Of a DNA stretch of 64,000 nt, positions 50,990 to 60,614 are shown in pieces. Each line of letters begins with the position of its first letter. Positions within the stretch are counted from its first letter, which is position 1. Below the pieces are notes generated by a model, which did no database searches, was not told where the DNA came from, and worked only from the letters and a program-made list of their open reading frames with translations. The stretch is from Akkermansia muciniphila (GTDB taxonomy: Bacteria > Verrucomicrobiota > Verrucomicrobiia > Limisphaerales > UBA9464): assembly GCA_945898055.1 (NCBI GenBank), contig CAMDGV010000009.1, positions 1 through 64,000 on the forward strand, written 5' to 3'. The translations under genes were made by a program, and so were the position numbers.

Positions 50990-51943
50990 ATGGGAGGGGC
51001 TCGAGATCAAGCTTCGCCCATGTCTGAGTCCGCATCGGTGCCGGTTTTGCTGTCCAAAAGGCAGATTTTCATTCGGCGTCTTTCCAGCACGATGTTCCTT
51101 TGGAGCATCGTCTTGGCAGCCATTTTTTCAGGTAATGAATTTGTTCGGCAATACGTCTTTCTCGGTTTGATGTTGCTCTTGGCCTGTCTTGGTTTGACGG
51201 AATTTTACGGGTTGATCGAGCGTCGTTTGTTTGTTTGTTTTCGGCTCTGGGGAATTGCCAATGGCTTATTGCTGATGGTAGCCACCTTTTTTTATCTGAC
51301 AGTTTATCTGCCTAGTTCCGGATTTAAGGGGCAACCAGGACGGGCCAATGATTTTGAATCCGCCGTGTTAGTGCTGTTTGTTCTTGGGCTTTTTCTTCGA
51401 GAATTTGTTTCAAAGAAAAATCAAGGCAATGCCCTGACCGCCATCAGTATGACCTTGTTGGGTCTGATGTATGTCCCGTGGTTGTTGAACTTCATTCAGA
51501 AGATTAATTTTTTCCCAGGCGTCGATGGTCGATTTTATGTTCTCTACTTTATTATTGTGACCAAGTTTAGCGATGTTGGGGCTTACTGCACTGGATCACT
51601 AATCGGCCGCCACAAAATGATTCCGCGGATTAGCCCCGGAAAAACGTGGGAAGGTTTCGTCGGAGCCGTGGTGATTTCAACTGGATGTTCGGTTAGTTTG
51701 GCGATCCTTCTGGGGGACCGATTAACCGGTTTAACCGTGCCGCATGCCGTGGTCTTGGGTATTATTTTGAGTTTAGGAGCCGTGGTAGGAGACCTGATTG
51801 AATCGCTTTTTAAGAGGGAGGCAGGAGTCAAAGATTCGGGTCATTTTTTCCCAGGAATCGGTGGTATTTTAGATCTCTTGGACAGTCTGCTGTTTAATGC
51901 TCCGCTGATGTATTTGTATTTGCGGCATATCCTGACCCATTGA
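50990..51943 (+). CDS. cdsA: Phosphatidate cytidylyltransferase
   Basis: About 317 residues with roughly eight membrane helices. It makes CDP-diacylglycerol from phosphatidate and CTP in the inner membrane. The diagnostic region is TKFSDVGAYCTGSLIGRHKMIPRISPGKTWEG followed by SLFKREAGVKDSGHFFPGIGGILDLLDS. In the family signature the residue after the first Asp is normally Arg (GGxxDRxDS); here it is Leu, a small departure. The start is uncertain: TTG 50984, ATG 50990 and ATG 51020 are all in frame; no Shine-Dalgarno is well placed for any. It is divergent from the cytochrome gene. Confidence 0.92.
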   Translation: MGGARDQASPMSESASVPVLLSKRQIFIRRLSSTMFLWSIVLAAIFSGNEFVRQYVFLGLMLLLACLGLTEFYGLIERRLFVCFRLWGIANGLLLMVATFFYLTVYLPSSGFKGQPGRANDFESAVLVLFVLGLFLREFVSKKNQGNALTAISMTLLGLMYVPWLLNFIQKINFFPGVDGRFYVLYFIIVTKFSDVGAYCTGSLIGRHKMIPRISPGKTWEGFVGAVVISTGCSVSLAILLGDRLTGLTVPHAVVLGIILSLGAVVGDLIESLFKREAGVKDSGHFFPGIGGILDLLDSLLFNAPLMYLYLRHILTH

Positions 51944-51980
51944 AACGAGGCGGGTGAGACTATCCCCCGAAGTTACTTTC

Positions 51981-52787
51981 TTAGAGGCCGATTAGTTCAG
52001 CGGCCTTGGCATGAATATCGCCCGATTTCATGAGTGCTTCACCGACCAGAATTGCCCGGCAACCCACCCGGCGTAGACGGTCGACATCGCTTCGAGAGTG
52101 AATCCCACTTTCACCGACCAGAAGAAGTGGCCCACTGGTTTCGGCGGACCAGAGGAGAGGGGCGAGGCGTTCGGTCGTCGAGAGATCAACCTTGAAACTT
52201 TTCAGGTTGCGATTATTGACCCCCACCAAGCGAGCACCGCAGCGGAGAGCTCGTTCGAGTTCCAGTTCATCGTGCACTTCCACTAAGGCGGTGATCCCTG
52301 CAGCATCGGCGAGGGCATGAAAGTGGGAGAGTTGGACATCGTCTAGAATGGCAACGATCAAAAGAATAGCATCAGCACCCCATTCAATTGCTTCTAAGAT
52401 TTGGCGTTCATCAATGATGAAATCCTTGCGCAAGAGAGGGAGAGAAACGGCCGCACGAATGGCCTTTAAATAGCTTAAAGACCCCTGAAAGAAGCGTTCG
52501 TCAGTGAGGACAGAAAGACAGCTCGCCCCCGCAGATTCATAGTTTCGAGCAATACGAACCGCGTCAAAGTCAGGACAGATAACTCCAAGACTAGGGGAGG
52601 CTTTTTTGACTTCAGCGATAAGACCGATATCACCTTGGCGCGGCGTTTCTAGAGCTCCAAAGAAATTACGAACCCCCTCACCTCGGCGCTGAAGAGCCTC
52701 CCGGAGTTGGCGAGCACTGATAGGTCCTTGCGGCAGGAGAGCTACTTCAAGCCGTTTCTGAGCAACAATTGTATCGAGCAGAGTCAT
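51981..52787 (-). CDS. trpC: Indole-3-glycerol-phosphate synthase
   Basis: 268 residues. It closes the indole ring in tryptophan biosynthesis: CdRP to indole-3-glycerol phosphate, cytoplasmic. The TIM-barrel motifs are all present: EVKKASPSLGVI, LLRKDFIIDERQI, ALVEVHDELELERAL, GVNNRNLKSFKVDL and LVGESGIHS ending in AILVGEALM. No other trp gene is nearby, so it is an isolated trpC. It is convergent with cdsA (37 nt between stops), so no shared operon. The next minus-strand gene upstream is the amidase, 88 nt away. Confidence 0.97.
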   Translation of the reverse strand: MTLLDTIVAQKRLEVALLPQGPISARQLREALQRRGEGVRNFFGALETPRQGDIGLIAEVKKASPSLGVICPDFDAVRIARNYESAGASCLSVLTDERFFQGSLSYLKAIRAAVSLPLLRKDFIIDERQILEAIEWGADAILLIVAILDDVQLSHFHALADAAGITALVEVHDELELERALRCGARLVGVNNRNLKSFKVDLSTTERLAPLLWSAETSGPLLLVGESGIHSRSDVDRLRRVGCRAILVGEALMKSGDIHAKAAELIGL

Positions 52788-52875
52788 CGATGAATTTAAA
52801 TCAGTGAGCTAATCTCGGAAGAATCCTAGGACAAAGGGGCGCACGAACAAAAGCCAAACCGAGAGAGCGTGGCGG

Positions 52876-53853
52876 TCATTCCGGTGTCCCGCGTTCGAGA
52901 AGGCGTTTGTATTTGAGCACGCCCTCGGCGATCGCGGAGGCTATTTGATCGCGGAATTTTTCAGTGTAAATGTAGGGGGTATCCGAGGGGTGAGTCATAT
53001 AGCCCGCTTCGACCAGCACGCCCGGCATCTTGAGAAGAGTGAGTTCTTTAAAACGGGCACGTCGAACACCGCGATCGGGCAGGCTGGTTTGGTCCAGGAG
53101 TGAAGTGTGGATTTGTTGAGCTAAGGTAATGTTTTCACGATCGAAAGCGTTACCCGCCGACCAAGATCCGCCGTGGCGATGGGCGTCATTGCTGGAGGAG
53201 GCCCCTGCTGGGGTAAGGCAGTACGTTTCGAGACCTTGTACTCCAGCGTGTCCGGGTCCATCGAAGCCATTAAAATGAAGGCTGATATAGAGATCTGCAC
53301 CGCTTTTATTTGCTTTGACCGCCCGCGTCTCGAGGGGGACGAAGGTATCCTCATCTCGAATAAGGGTGACCGTTAAGCCCGCGGCCCGGAGCCGTTCCGC
53401 GAGTCTTTTCGCCAAGGACAGAGTGTAAATTTTTTCCTGCCGAGATCCCTCGATATTGCCGGGGTCTTTACCTCCATGACCGGCATTGATGGCAATCTTT
53501 CGAATGGGCGGTCCCCGTCGTTTCGGGGGGGAAATAAGAGGGGAAAGAAGCGTATCAAGATCCCGCTGTGATATTCGGTAGCGCCCCTGAACAGTGGATA
53601 AGAGGTCGGACAAACGGTACTCAACCTCATTAAAGGACACTTTGTTGGAATCCTTTTGGAAGCGGAACCGCATCCAACGATTGGTGAGCAGGAGCACGTC
53701 GCCACGGGTGCTGGTTCTTAAGTCCTGCAGACGGGCCCAATCAGCGAGATCGCGAAAGTGAGGGGGTGCTGGATTAGCGAAGAGTGGTGACGCCCAGATG
53801 AGCAGGAACCACAACCCTACAATAGCAGGCGGGAAGGGGCGTCCGACAGTCAT
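52876..53853 (-). CDS. N-acetylmuramoyl-L-alanine amidase
   Basis: 325 residues with a signal peptide (AIVGLWFLLIWASPLFA). An AMIN-like or linker region (about 30-110) precedes the amidase_3 domain: zinc ligands in IAINAGHGGKDPG (His), the Glu that follows, and YISLHFNGFDG (His), and the catalytic Glu in VLVEAGYMTHPSD. It cleaves the lactyl amide bond of peptidoglycan in the periplasm. Its start is 12 nt after the M29 aminopeptidase stop (53865-53853), so the two minus-strand genes are very likely co-transcribed. Confidence 0.93.
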   Translation of the reverse strand: MTVGRPFPPAIVGLWFLLIWASPLFANPAPPHFRDLADWARLQDLRTSTRGDVLLLTNRWMRFRFQKDSNKVSFNEVEYRLSDLLSTVQGRYRISQRDLDTLLSPLISPPKRRGPPIRKIAINAGHGGKDPGNIEGSRQEKIYTLSLAKRLAERLRAAGLTVTLIRDEDTFVPLETRAVKANKSGADLYISLHFNGFDGPGHAGVQGLETYCLTPAGASSSNDAHRHGGSWSAGNAFDRENITLAQQIHTSLLDQTSLPDRGVRRARFKELTLLKMPGVLVEAGYMTHPSDTPYIYTEKFRDQIASAIAEGVLKYKRLLERGTPE

Positions 53854-53864
53854 GCCAAGAGATT

Positions 53865-54980
53865 TCAGCGGAGATTTTCGGGATTGAGGGGGAGCAGGTC
53901 CTTAGGAAGGAAAAGTCCATCTTTACGAATCAATTCTGAATCGAACCAGACTTCCCCCCCGCCCCATTCGGGACGCTGGATGAGGACCATATCCCAGTGT
54001 ACCGCCGATTTATTCCCATTACCCGGATCGTCGTATGCTTGACCTGGGGTGTAATGGAGTGAACCAGCAATTTTCTCGTCGAACAAAATATCACACATCG
54101 GATTTTGGATGTAAGGATTGAATCCTAGACTAAATTCGCCGATGGACCGAGCTCCAGAATCGGTATCGAGAATTTCGTTCAGTTTCTTTTCCGATCCCCC
54201 TTGGCACGTGGCCCGCACGATGCGTCCTTGTTTTAATTCCAGTCGAATCCCCTCAAATTTGGTTCCGGCGTAAAGAGTTGGAGTATTGAAGGCAATGAAA
54301 CCTTCGGAAGATTTAAGGGTGGGGCAAGTGAAACACTCTCCGTCGGGAATGTTACGTTGACCCTCGCAGGGTTTCGCGCCGATGCCACGGATGGAAAAGG
54401 TTAAATCCGTACCGGGCCCTTTAATTTGAACACGATCCGCTTTGCGCATCCGTTTTTCCAAAGGACCACAGGCAGTAGCCATTTTGGCGTAGTCCATTGT
54501 GCAAACATCGAAATAGAAATTTTCAAACGCCTCGGTACTCATATTGGCTCCCTGCGCCATACTCGGCGTGGGCCAGCGCAAGACGCACCACCGGGTTTTG
54601 TTAATACGATGATCTAAGACCGGTCGGAGCGTCTTGGCGTAGAGGCGTGATTTGTCAGAGGGGATGTCGCTGTTTTCCGCCGCATTGTGGGAACCGCGAA
54701 TGGCGATGAAGGCCTGCATCTTTTTTATCCGAGCCATTTCAATCGTTTTAACCAAAGACGCATGCGCAGGGTCGGTGCCTATTTGCAGCTCTCGGGTCAC
54801 TCGAGAGTTGCGGGTTTCGACAATTGGGACCGCTCCAACAGCGCGGGCCGCCCGAATCAATTCCACAGCCATCGCATCGGGGGTGTCACTTAAGTCGATC
54901 AAAACTGTCTCCCCTTTCTTAAGAGCGCAGGAATACTCGATCAACAGCTTTGCTAGACGGGAATAACGCGGGTCAGTCAT
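53865..54980 (-). CDS. M29 family aminopeptidase
   Basis: 371 residues. It is a thermophilic-type metallo-aminopeptidase (M29) by its ordered motifs: NIPDGECFTCPT (first Glu), ARSIGEFSLGFNP (second Glu), AGSLHYTPGQAYDD (His) and AVHWDMVLIQRP (His, Asp), matching the two-metal site of the family. Its length is within the family range. It has no signal peptide and is therefore cytoplasmic. The amidase gene follows 12 nt downstream, suggesting a joint role in peptide recycling from wall turnover; that is inference. Confidence 0.93.
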   Translation of the reverse strand: MTDPRYSRLAKLLIEYSCALKKGETVLIDLSDTPDAMAVELIRAARAVGAVPIVETRNSRVTRELQIGTDPAHASLVKTIEMARIKKMQAFIAIRGSHNAAENSDIPSDKSRLYAKTLRPVLDHRINKTRWCVLRWPTPSMAQGANMSTEAFENFYFDVCTMDYAKMATACGPLEKRMRKADRVQIKGPGTDLTFSIRGIGAKPCEGQRNIPDGECFTCPTLKSSEGFIAFNTPTLYAGTKFEGIRLELKQGRIVRATCQGGSEKKLNEILDTDSGARSIGEFSLGFNPYIQNPMCDILFDEKIAGSLHYTPGQAYDDPGNGNKSAVHWDMVLIQRPEWGGGEVWFDSELIRKDGLFLPKDLLPLNPENLR

Positions 54981-55096
54981 GATAGTACGCGGCCAAATTC
55001 AAACACGAGAAGAGCCAAGAGGACACCAAACAATTTCAATTGAAATTTGGAGGCATTGAAATGTGGAAAGTGTGCTTATTGCAGTGGGCAGAAATT

Positions 55097-55129
55097 CAAA
55101 AGCCCCCCACCCTTTCGGATGGGAGGCTT
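55097..55129 (-). terminator. Rho-independent terminator after the LamG gene
   Basis: On the minus strand AAGCCTCCCA pairs with TGGGGGGCTT (one mismatch) around a short loop, followed by TTTTG. It lies 17 nt after the LamG gene stop. Confidence 0.75.
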
Positions 55130-55145
55130 GGGAGGACGATTTAGC

Positions 55146-58100
55146 TTAGCGAAGCCGGTAAAACTTCGCGGCGGTGGTATCGGTCACTTTGAACGGTGAG
55201 ACTGCTGGCAGGATATCTGAGAAAGGCCCAGCAAGGCTGTTAGCCGACTGAAGTTGTCCGCCTTCCCAGACCAGAAGGAGAAGATCGCCGGAGCGTTGGA
55301 TAGTCATTTTGAGTAAGGGAGCTTCGGAGGCACCGCTGAAGCCAAGGTTATTGGCGCCGGCCATATAGAGGGTTCCCACCTCCAGAGGGGTAAGAACTCG
55401 GCGCCAGACTCCTAACTCGTCGATGTCGCCTGAACCTGTTTCTTGATAAAGACCTGTTGGATCCTGTCCGAGGGTGACCGGCAATCCAGTGTCGATTGAT
55501 TTGGCAACTGCGGTGGTCGTGCCGCTGATTTTGAAGGATCGAGCGGGGGCCCCATCCAAATAAGTTACGACCTGTGCAGCCCGATCGAAGGTATAAGCCA
55601 AATGGTGCCAAGCTCCGTCGTTAATGCTGCCGATATCTCCATAAATACGCGCACCGCTGGTGCTATTTGTATCATATAACGACACGCCCCAAGCCCCATA
55701 GTTGAGAGGAGCAGGATCGGGTTCAGCGCCGCTTCCAATGCCATATCCGTAAGCGGGCGAAAGAACAATACCAGGACCACCGAGGGACCCGGTCGTGGTG
55801 GTGAAGAAAGGCAAATCACCCGCGATGAAGTCCTGTGGTAAGCGAATCCAGAATGCCACCGTAAAATTGACATTTGTCCCGAACTTGAGGTCGGGACGGA
55901 CCCCGAGAGAAAGGTAAGAGGTGTTGGTGGTGGTGGTGACCCCTGGTTTGCCCGGTTGACCAAAGTCAGAGGCATATGAAACCGCCCGACCCACTTTGCC
56001 TTCAGTGAAGGTGGCGGCAGTTAGGTTGGAGGAAGTGGATGTTTGAGCCAGAGCGACCGCATTATTTCCACGGCCCGTGGCATCGATGAGACTATTATTG
56101 AAAGGCAAATGAACCACGAGGCCTGGGATAGAGGGTTCAGTGGTTGGGGCAGGCAGTACAACCAGAGAAGCCACGGCGCTCGTTGTTGTGCCGGCAGGAT
56201 TCGTGATGACGACCGTGTAGTTGCCTGCGTCAGCTAGGGTCAGCCCAGTTAGGATGAGGCGAGAAGCGGTTGCTCCGGGAATATCGATCCCTTTCTTTTT
56301 CCACTGATAAGTAATGGGGATACTGCCAAAAGCGTTGACTGCAAGGGTCGATCCTAGGGTGACATAATTGGTAAAGCTGGCGGGTTGGCCGGTGATTTGA
56401 GGTGGGGTGGTTGACCCGTAAGAAATCCCGTAATGCTTTTCGATGACCGAGTCGGACAGTAGGGTATCATAAATTGCGACTTCATCGATGGCTCCTTTGA
56501 AAGTGCCGTCATAATCAGGAGAATTACTGAGGCGTTTAGATCCGATAGAAATAGGCGAAGTCGACGGACGAACCCCATTGTTGTTGGCGGGTCGACCGTC
56601 CCCAGTGCCGGCGAGGCGCCCATTGACATAGACCCGTAATTGAGGCGAATCAGGAGTCGATTGGTCGTAGACCCCGACGATATGTTGCCACGAATTGTCG
56701 GGGCCGACATCCGCCTCTGCCGAGTAGAGGGTGTTATTATTGCCACGGGTGTAGAATCGATAATGGCCTGAGGCGATATCGAGAGAGAATTGTTCATTTC
56801 CAGTAGTGCCTTCGGCTCCCGTTCCCTTGGCAATCAGGGTGGATTCATCCACCAGGCCCTCGGCCGCTTTTGCCCAGCATTCAATCGTGAAACTGACGTT
56901 AGTTCCCTGAAAATTAATTTTAGACCCGTTGATTTGGCCAACAAAACTACCCGAACCGGCAAAAAGAACCGAAGGATTGGAATCGAGTTCGGAATACCCC
57001 GACTGATTCAAGGTAATCTTAGAGTAAACCCCGTTATTATCGCCCGCATGATCAAAGGCAACGGATCCATTGGTTTCACCAAGTCGCCAGTAAGCGATCG
57101 GAGAAGCATCGAGCACAGCCGCAGGGTAGTTAATCGGAGTCGGAGAGGCGTACAGGATTCCGGCGGCGCTCGAAGATGATCCGGCTTCATTGGTGACCTC
57201 GCAGGTGAAGCTTGCTCCATTGCGCGCGAGTTCGGTTGTGCCTGTGTAGGAGGCAGCGGTGGCCCCAGCGATGATCTCCCCGTTGACTTTCCATTGGAAC
57301 GTTTGGGGAGTGGTCCCACCTGTGATCACCGCGAAGGTAAAGGGACGTCCTGCGAACCGAGCAACTGGCACTGGTTGACTGATGAAAGTGGGGGCTGTTG
57401 CGGCGATGGATAGTTTGACCGAATTGGTGACACTACCGAAAGCATTAGCGACCACCACGCTGTAGGTGGGGGTACCGACTTGGAGATTGTTGAGCGTAAG
57501 CGAAGAACTGGCTGCATTGAGAGGGACACCGTCGAGGGTCCAGAAGTAAGTAAGAGGTTCGGCACCTTCTGCCTCCACTTTCAACGTGACGCTCCCCCCT
57601 TTAAAAAGAGTCGGCCAGGTGTTGCGCAAATAGCCGTCGGGCGTGCCGATAGAGCGGGTGATAATCGGGCTGACCTGCGCGACGTCATAAAGTGCCTTAA
57701 TTTGGGCAGCAGAAAGGGCTTTGTTAAAAATGGCAGGTTCATCCACAGCGCCTCCGAAAAAAGTGCTAATGCCGCCCGGAGTTTTGAAGGCCCCCCCCCG
57801 ATCCGCTTCCGCTTGAGCTCCGATCGTCCACGCATTGGTGGTGATGATGGCTCCATTGCCACTGGTCAACGATCCAACATTTTTTCCATTGCGATAGAGG
57901 GTCCACTGAGAGCCGTCGTAAGTCCCGGCGAGAAACACCCAATTATTGAGATCTCCCTCAGGCATCGGGAAGAGAACTGAATCGTAGTAAGAACTGCCGT
58001 CCGTCACTCCAATTTCGTAGTGGTTAGTGGTTCCGTAACCCGTACCCGTCAAATCAGTGCCGCGGGAGATTCGCAGGAAAGTTTCGGCATTCTTCCCGTC

Positions 58101-59321
58101 CCATCCGCGGGCAATAATGTCGCGGAAGAAATTTTTAACGGTCGGCTTGACCCATGCCATCAGAGTGATTTCACCGATGAGGTCCAGCTTTGGATCAGCT
58201 CCGATTTCCACGAAACCATTGGCACCATCGAGTGCAATAGACCGGTTGGAACCGCCGAAACCGGGGTAGCCAGCACCCGGTTGGTTAGCGAGCCCGCCCC
58301 AAAACAAAACGCCATCTGCTGTGGCACCCGCATTGCCGCTATTTTTGACGATGGGAAAATTCTTAGCATCTGGAGTCGAGGTTGCGGCGTCATCCATCGG
58401 CCAGTATCCAGACGGACCCTCGGCGAGAATCAAGGCACCGTATTCGTCAGGATTAGTGGTGCCCGCGGTGAAGTGCGCTTTGCATTGAGCGGTGGAGAGC
58501 GAGAAGGGGTAATAGGCTACTTCATCAACCCAAGCATCAATTCCACGATTCCCTGAAATTCCGCCGGAGGCGACGGCGGGGGAATCAGAGAGCGTCCCAT
58601 TAAAGCCTGTGCCACCCATACGGAAGGGCATTTGGGTGTTAACCTCCAAACTGGCGACCTCAGTCGCGGTGAGAGTCTTACTGGAGGCAAGGTCGCCATC
58701 GATAATGACCGAGGTTTTTGCACCGTCGAAGGTGCAAACAACGTGACGCCATTTATCCAAGCCGGCATTCAGAGAAGGTCTTGCTGCATTGTTAACCGTG
58801 CCAACATAGCCAGCGGAGTTACCGAGGCGAAACTCAATCCGGCCTAGGTTGTTCATATAAACCAAATATCCACGCCGGCTCGAGGCGGCGAAATCATTCA
58901 TCACTGAACTGAGAATCGACATTCCGGTTGTGTCGGCACCCAAGGCGGCTGGCTTGATCCAAAATTCCACGCTAAAGGCTCCACTTTTGTTCAGGGCATT
59001 ATTGTGAGGAACATCCAGCTTGGATCCTAGGTAACCTGCATTCACTCCAGGGTTTTTGAAGCGAACAGATTTACCGACTGCACCCGGTTGCCCCTTTTCT
59101 GCATCCAGAATAACCGCAGCATCAATGACTGAACCGAGTGAACTCCGATTGATGACCCTGTTTAAGGGCGGGGAAGAGCCTGTTTCATCAAAACGCCAAT
59201 AGCCCACTGGATTGAGAGCGGTGACTGACGCTGGATAATCGGCATGGGCGAAGCCGACTATGGCGATGAAGCAGCCCAGTATTAAACTAAGCCGATGTTC
59301 GATCTTGGTTTGTAGTTTCAT
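55146..59321 (-). CDS. Large exported LamG/Ig-domain protein
   Basis: About 1391 residues from ATG 59321 (MKLQTKIEHRLSLILGCF, a signal peptide); the ORF track starts 9 codons earlier. Four LamG-type jelly-roll domains begin at VGYWRFDE (about 45), SGYWPMDD (315), IAYWRLGE (745) and LVVHLPFN (1095). Three Ig-like domains of the TYxWxxxG type lie between them (SPIITRSI, APTFISQPVPVARFAG, PPQITGQPASFTNYV). The C-terminal ~40 residues (TIQRSGDLLLLVWEGGQLQSA) resemble sorting or autotransport tails of PVC proteins. It is surface-bound or secreted and may bind glycans. A pseudopilin-like gene lies directly upstream. Confidence 0.88.
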   Translation of the reverse strand: MKLQTKIEHRLSLILGCFIAIVGFAHADYPASVTALNPVGYWRFDETGSSPPLNRVINRSSLGSVIDAAVILDAEKGQPGAVGKSVRFKNPGVNAGYLGSKLDVPHNNALNKSGAFSVEFWIKPAALGADTTGMSILSSVMNDFAASSRRGYLVYMNNLGRIEFRLGNSAGYVGTVNNAARPSLNAGLDKWRHVVCTFDGAKTSVIIDGDLASSKTLTATEVASLEVNTQMPFRMGGTGFNGTLSDSPAVASGGISGNRGIDAWVDEVAYYPFSLSTAQCKAHFTAGTTNPDEYGALILAEGPSGYWPMDDAATSTPDAKNFPIVKNSGNAGATADGVLFWGGLANQPGAGYPGFGGSNRSIALDGANGFVEIGADPKLDLIGEITLMAWVKPTVKNFFRDIIARGWDGKNAETFLRISRGTDLTGTGYGTTNHYEIGVTDGSSYYDSVLFPMPEGDLNNWVFLAGTYDGSQWTLYRNGKNVGSLTSGNGAIITTNAWTIGAQAEADRGGAFKTPGGISTFFGGAVDEPAIFNKALSAAQIKALYDVAQVSPIITRSIGTPDGYLRNTWPTLFKGGSVTLKVEAEGAEPLTYFWTLDGVPLNAASSSLTLNNLQVGTPTYSVVVANAFGSVTNSVKLSIAATAPTFISQPVPVARFAGRPFTFAVITGGTTPQTFQWKVNGEIIAGATAASYTGTTELARNGASFTCEVTNEAGSSSSAAGILYASPTPINYPAAVLDASPIAYWRLGETNGSVAFDHAGDNNGVYSKITLNQSGYSELDSNPSVLFAGSGSFVGQINGSKINFQGTNVSFTIECWAKAAEGLVDESTLIAKGTGAEGTTGNEQFSLDIASGHYRFYTRGNNNTLYSAEADVGPDNSWQHIVGVYDQSTPDSPQLRVYVNGRLAGTGDGRPANNNGVRPSTSPISIGSKRLSNSPDYDGTFKGAIDEVAIYDTLLSDSVIEKHYGISYGSTTPPQITGQPASFTNYVTLGSTLAVNAFGSIPITYQWKKKGIDIPGATASRLILTGLTLADAGNYTVVITNPAGTTTSAVASLVVLPAPTTEPSIPGLVVHLPFNNSLIDATGRGNNAVALAQTSTSSNLTAATFTEGKVGRAVSYASDFGQPGKPGVTTTTNTSYLSLGVRPDLKFGTNVNFTVAFWIRLPQDFIAGDLPFFTTTTGSLGGPGIVLSPAYGYGIGSGAEPDPAPLNYGAWGVSLYDTNSTSGARIYGDIGSINDGAWHHLAYTFDRAAQVVTYLDGAPARSFKISGTTTAVAKSIDTGLPVTLGQDPTGLYQETGSGDIDELGVWRRVLTPLEVGTLYMAGANNLGFSGASEAPLLKMTIQRSGDLLLLVWEGGQLQSANSLAGPFSDILPAVSPFKVTDTTAAKFYRLR

Positions 59322-59453
59322 TGAGGGATAATTGAGTTGGACTAGCAAATTTAAAGAAAAGAGGGGTTGGTAAACAAGCGAAGTCTAAGAAAGAGGGTGC
59401 TGAATGAGCTTTAGATTTTTTGGAGATACAGAGATCTAACGGGTGGAGGCCGA

Positions 59454-60350
59454 CTATTTTTTCGGTCGCGTTGTTCGAGCCTGCAACCAAGCCACATCTA
59501 GATTACGAGGCGAAGGCATGTCGGATTGACGCGACGTAGTCTGGGCAACGAGAGGAGGCGTTGTTCGGGAATCCATCCACCGTTTGATTTCAGAGTGGCC
59601 GTCCGCAAAGGAAAATCCAGCGGCACGATTATGGTAAGAACCGGGGAGGTCCACGGTGAACTTATAGAGACTCGGATTCGAGGGGCTATAGCCGTCCATG
59701 TGGGTCATAAAATTTCCCCAATTGATAGAATCTTCACGTTGATCTAAGAAGACCCACGTGTCGGAGGGCCCCGGGGATATTGAGTTATTATTAATCTCCG
59801 ATAATTTGAGAAAGAGTTGGTAGGGGGCCGCCATAGCAATGCCGCTCGAAGACCCACCGAAGCCGCCCAGGTAGAAATTCATCGACATCGTGCGCACGCG
59901 AGGCTTTCGAATGCCATTGACCATCACATAACTTTTATCACTTGGGCAGCGGTAGATTCCGGCACTTTGGTTGTAAGGCCAGAGGGGGCGTTGAGTAATA
60001 TCGGCATTGATGTCCCAATTTTTTTGGTCGGGCCCAAAGCTGAGTTCGGTCTGCGTCCAAGCGTAAGCATTGGCTGGATTATTAGCTGTGCCCGAGTGAC
60101 TGGCATAGACCAACCGATCGAGGTTGTCTTCTGCGTACATACGCCAAGCCAAGGTTAACTGCCGATGATTGGACATACACTGAATGCCTTGAGCCTTTTG
60201 CTTTCCGCGACCTAACGAAGGAAGAAGCATTCCAGCCAAGATCGCTATGATCGCAATAACCACCAATAACTCGATGAGTGTGAACCCCTTCAGTGGGCAG
60301 CGCTTCGAATTGGAATACCGCAAGTAGCGCAGACTAGGAGCATGAACCAT
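59454..60350 (-). CDS. Type II secretion pseudopilin-like protein
   Basis: 298 residues. A prepilin leader ends at Gly followed by FTLIELLVVIAIIAILAGM, the class III cleavage and hydrophobic helix. The rest is the type II pseudopilin/DUF1559-like body common in PVC bacteria, with FADGHSEIKRWMDSR at about 250 as the 'DGH' feature and a beta-rich C-terminus. It could form or cap the pseudopilus driven by the GspE/GspD cassette 16 kb away, but such proteins occur in dozens of copies in these genomes, so a specific link is unproven. Spacing of 133 nt to the LamG gene is consistent with co-expression. Confidence 0.88.
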   Translation of the reverse strand: MVHAPSLRYLRYSNSKRCPLKGFTLIELLVVIAIIAILAGMLLPSLGRGKQKAQGIQCMSNHRQLTLAWRMYAEDNLDRLVYASHSGTANNPANAYAWTQTELSFGPDQKNWDINADITQRPLWPYNQSAGIYRCPSDKSYVMVNGIRKPRVRTMSMNFYLGGFGGSSSGIAMAAPYQLFLKLSEINNNSISPGPSDTWVFLDQREDSINWGNFMTHMDGYSPSNPSLYKFTVDLPGSYHNRAAGFSFADGHSEIKRWMDSRTTPPLVAQTTSRQSDMPSPRNLDVAWLQARTTRPKK

Positions 60351-60546
60351 GATAAAATTCTTTTGGATTGCGGAAGTAATAACCCCGCCGAAAAGAAGTC
60401 ACGTCAAGTCTTTAGTATGTCAAGTAGGTAACATTTTATAAACTTTGAAGAGGCGATATTAATCGCTTTATTTGGCTGCAAAATGCAGACCTCGGGTTGA
60501 GGTCTTAGGAGGTAAAACTCCGTGAGTTGATCCGGTTGGAAAGCTA

Positions 60547-60581
60547 AAAGAAAACCCTCCCAGCAATCGCTCTGAGGAGGG
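60547..60581 (-). terminator. Rho-independent terminator after rho
   Basis: On the minus strand CCCTCC and GGAGGG, with an inner CAG/CTG helix and one bulged T, form a stem followed by TTTTCTTTT. It lies 34 nt after the rho stop. Confidence 0.8.
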
Positions 60582-60614
60582 CGTTGCGAGGAGGGAATGT
60601 GAGAGAGGAAAGGG

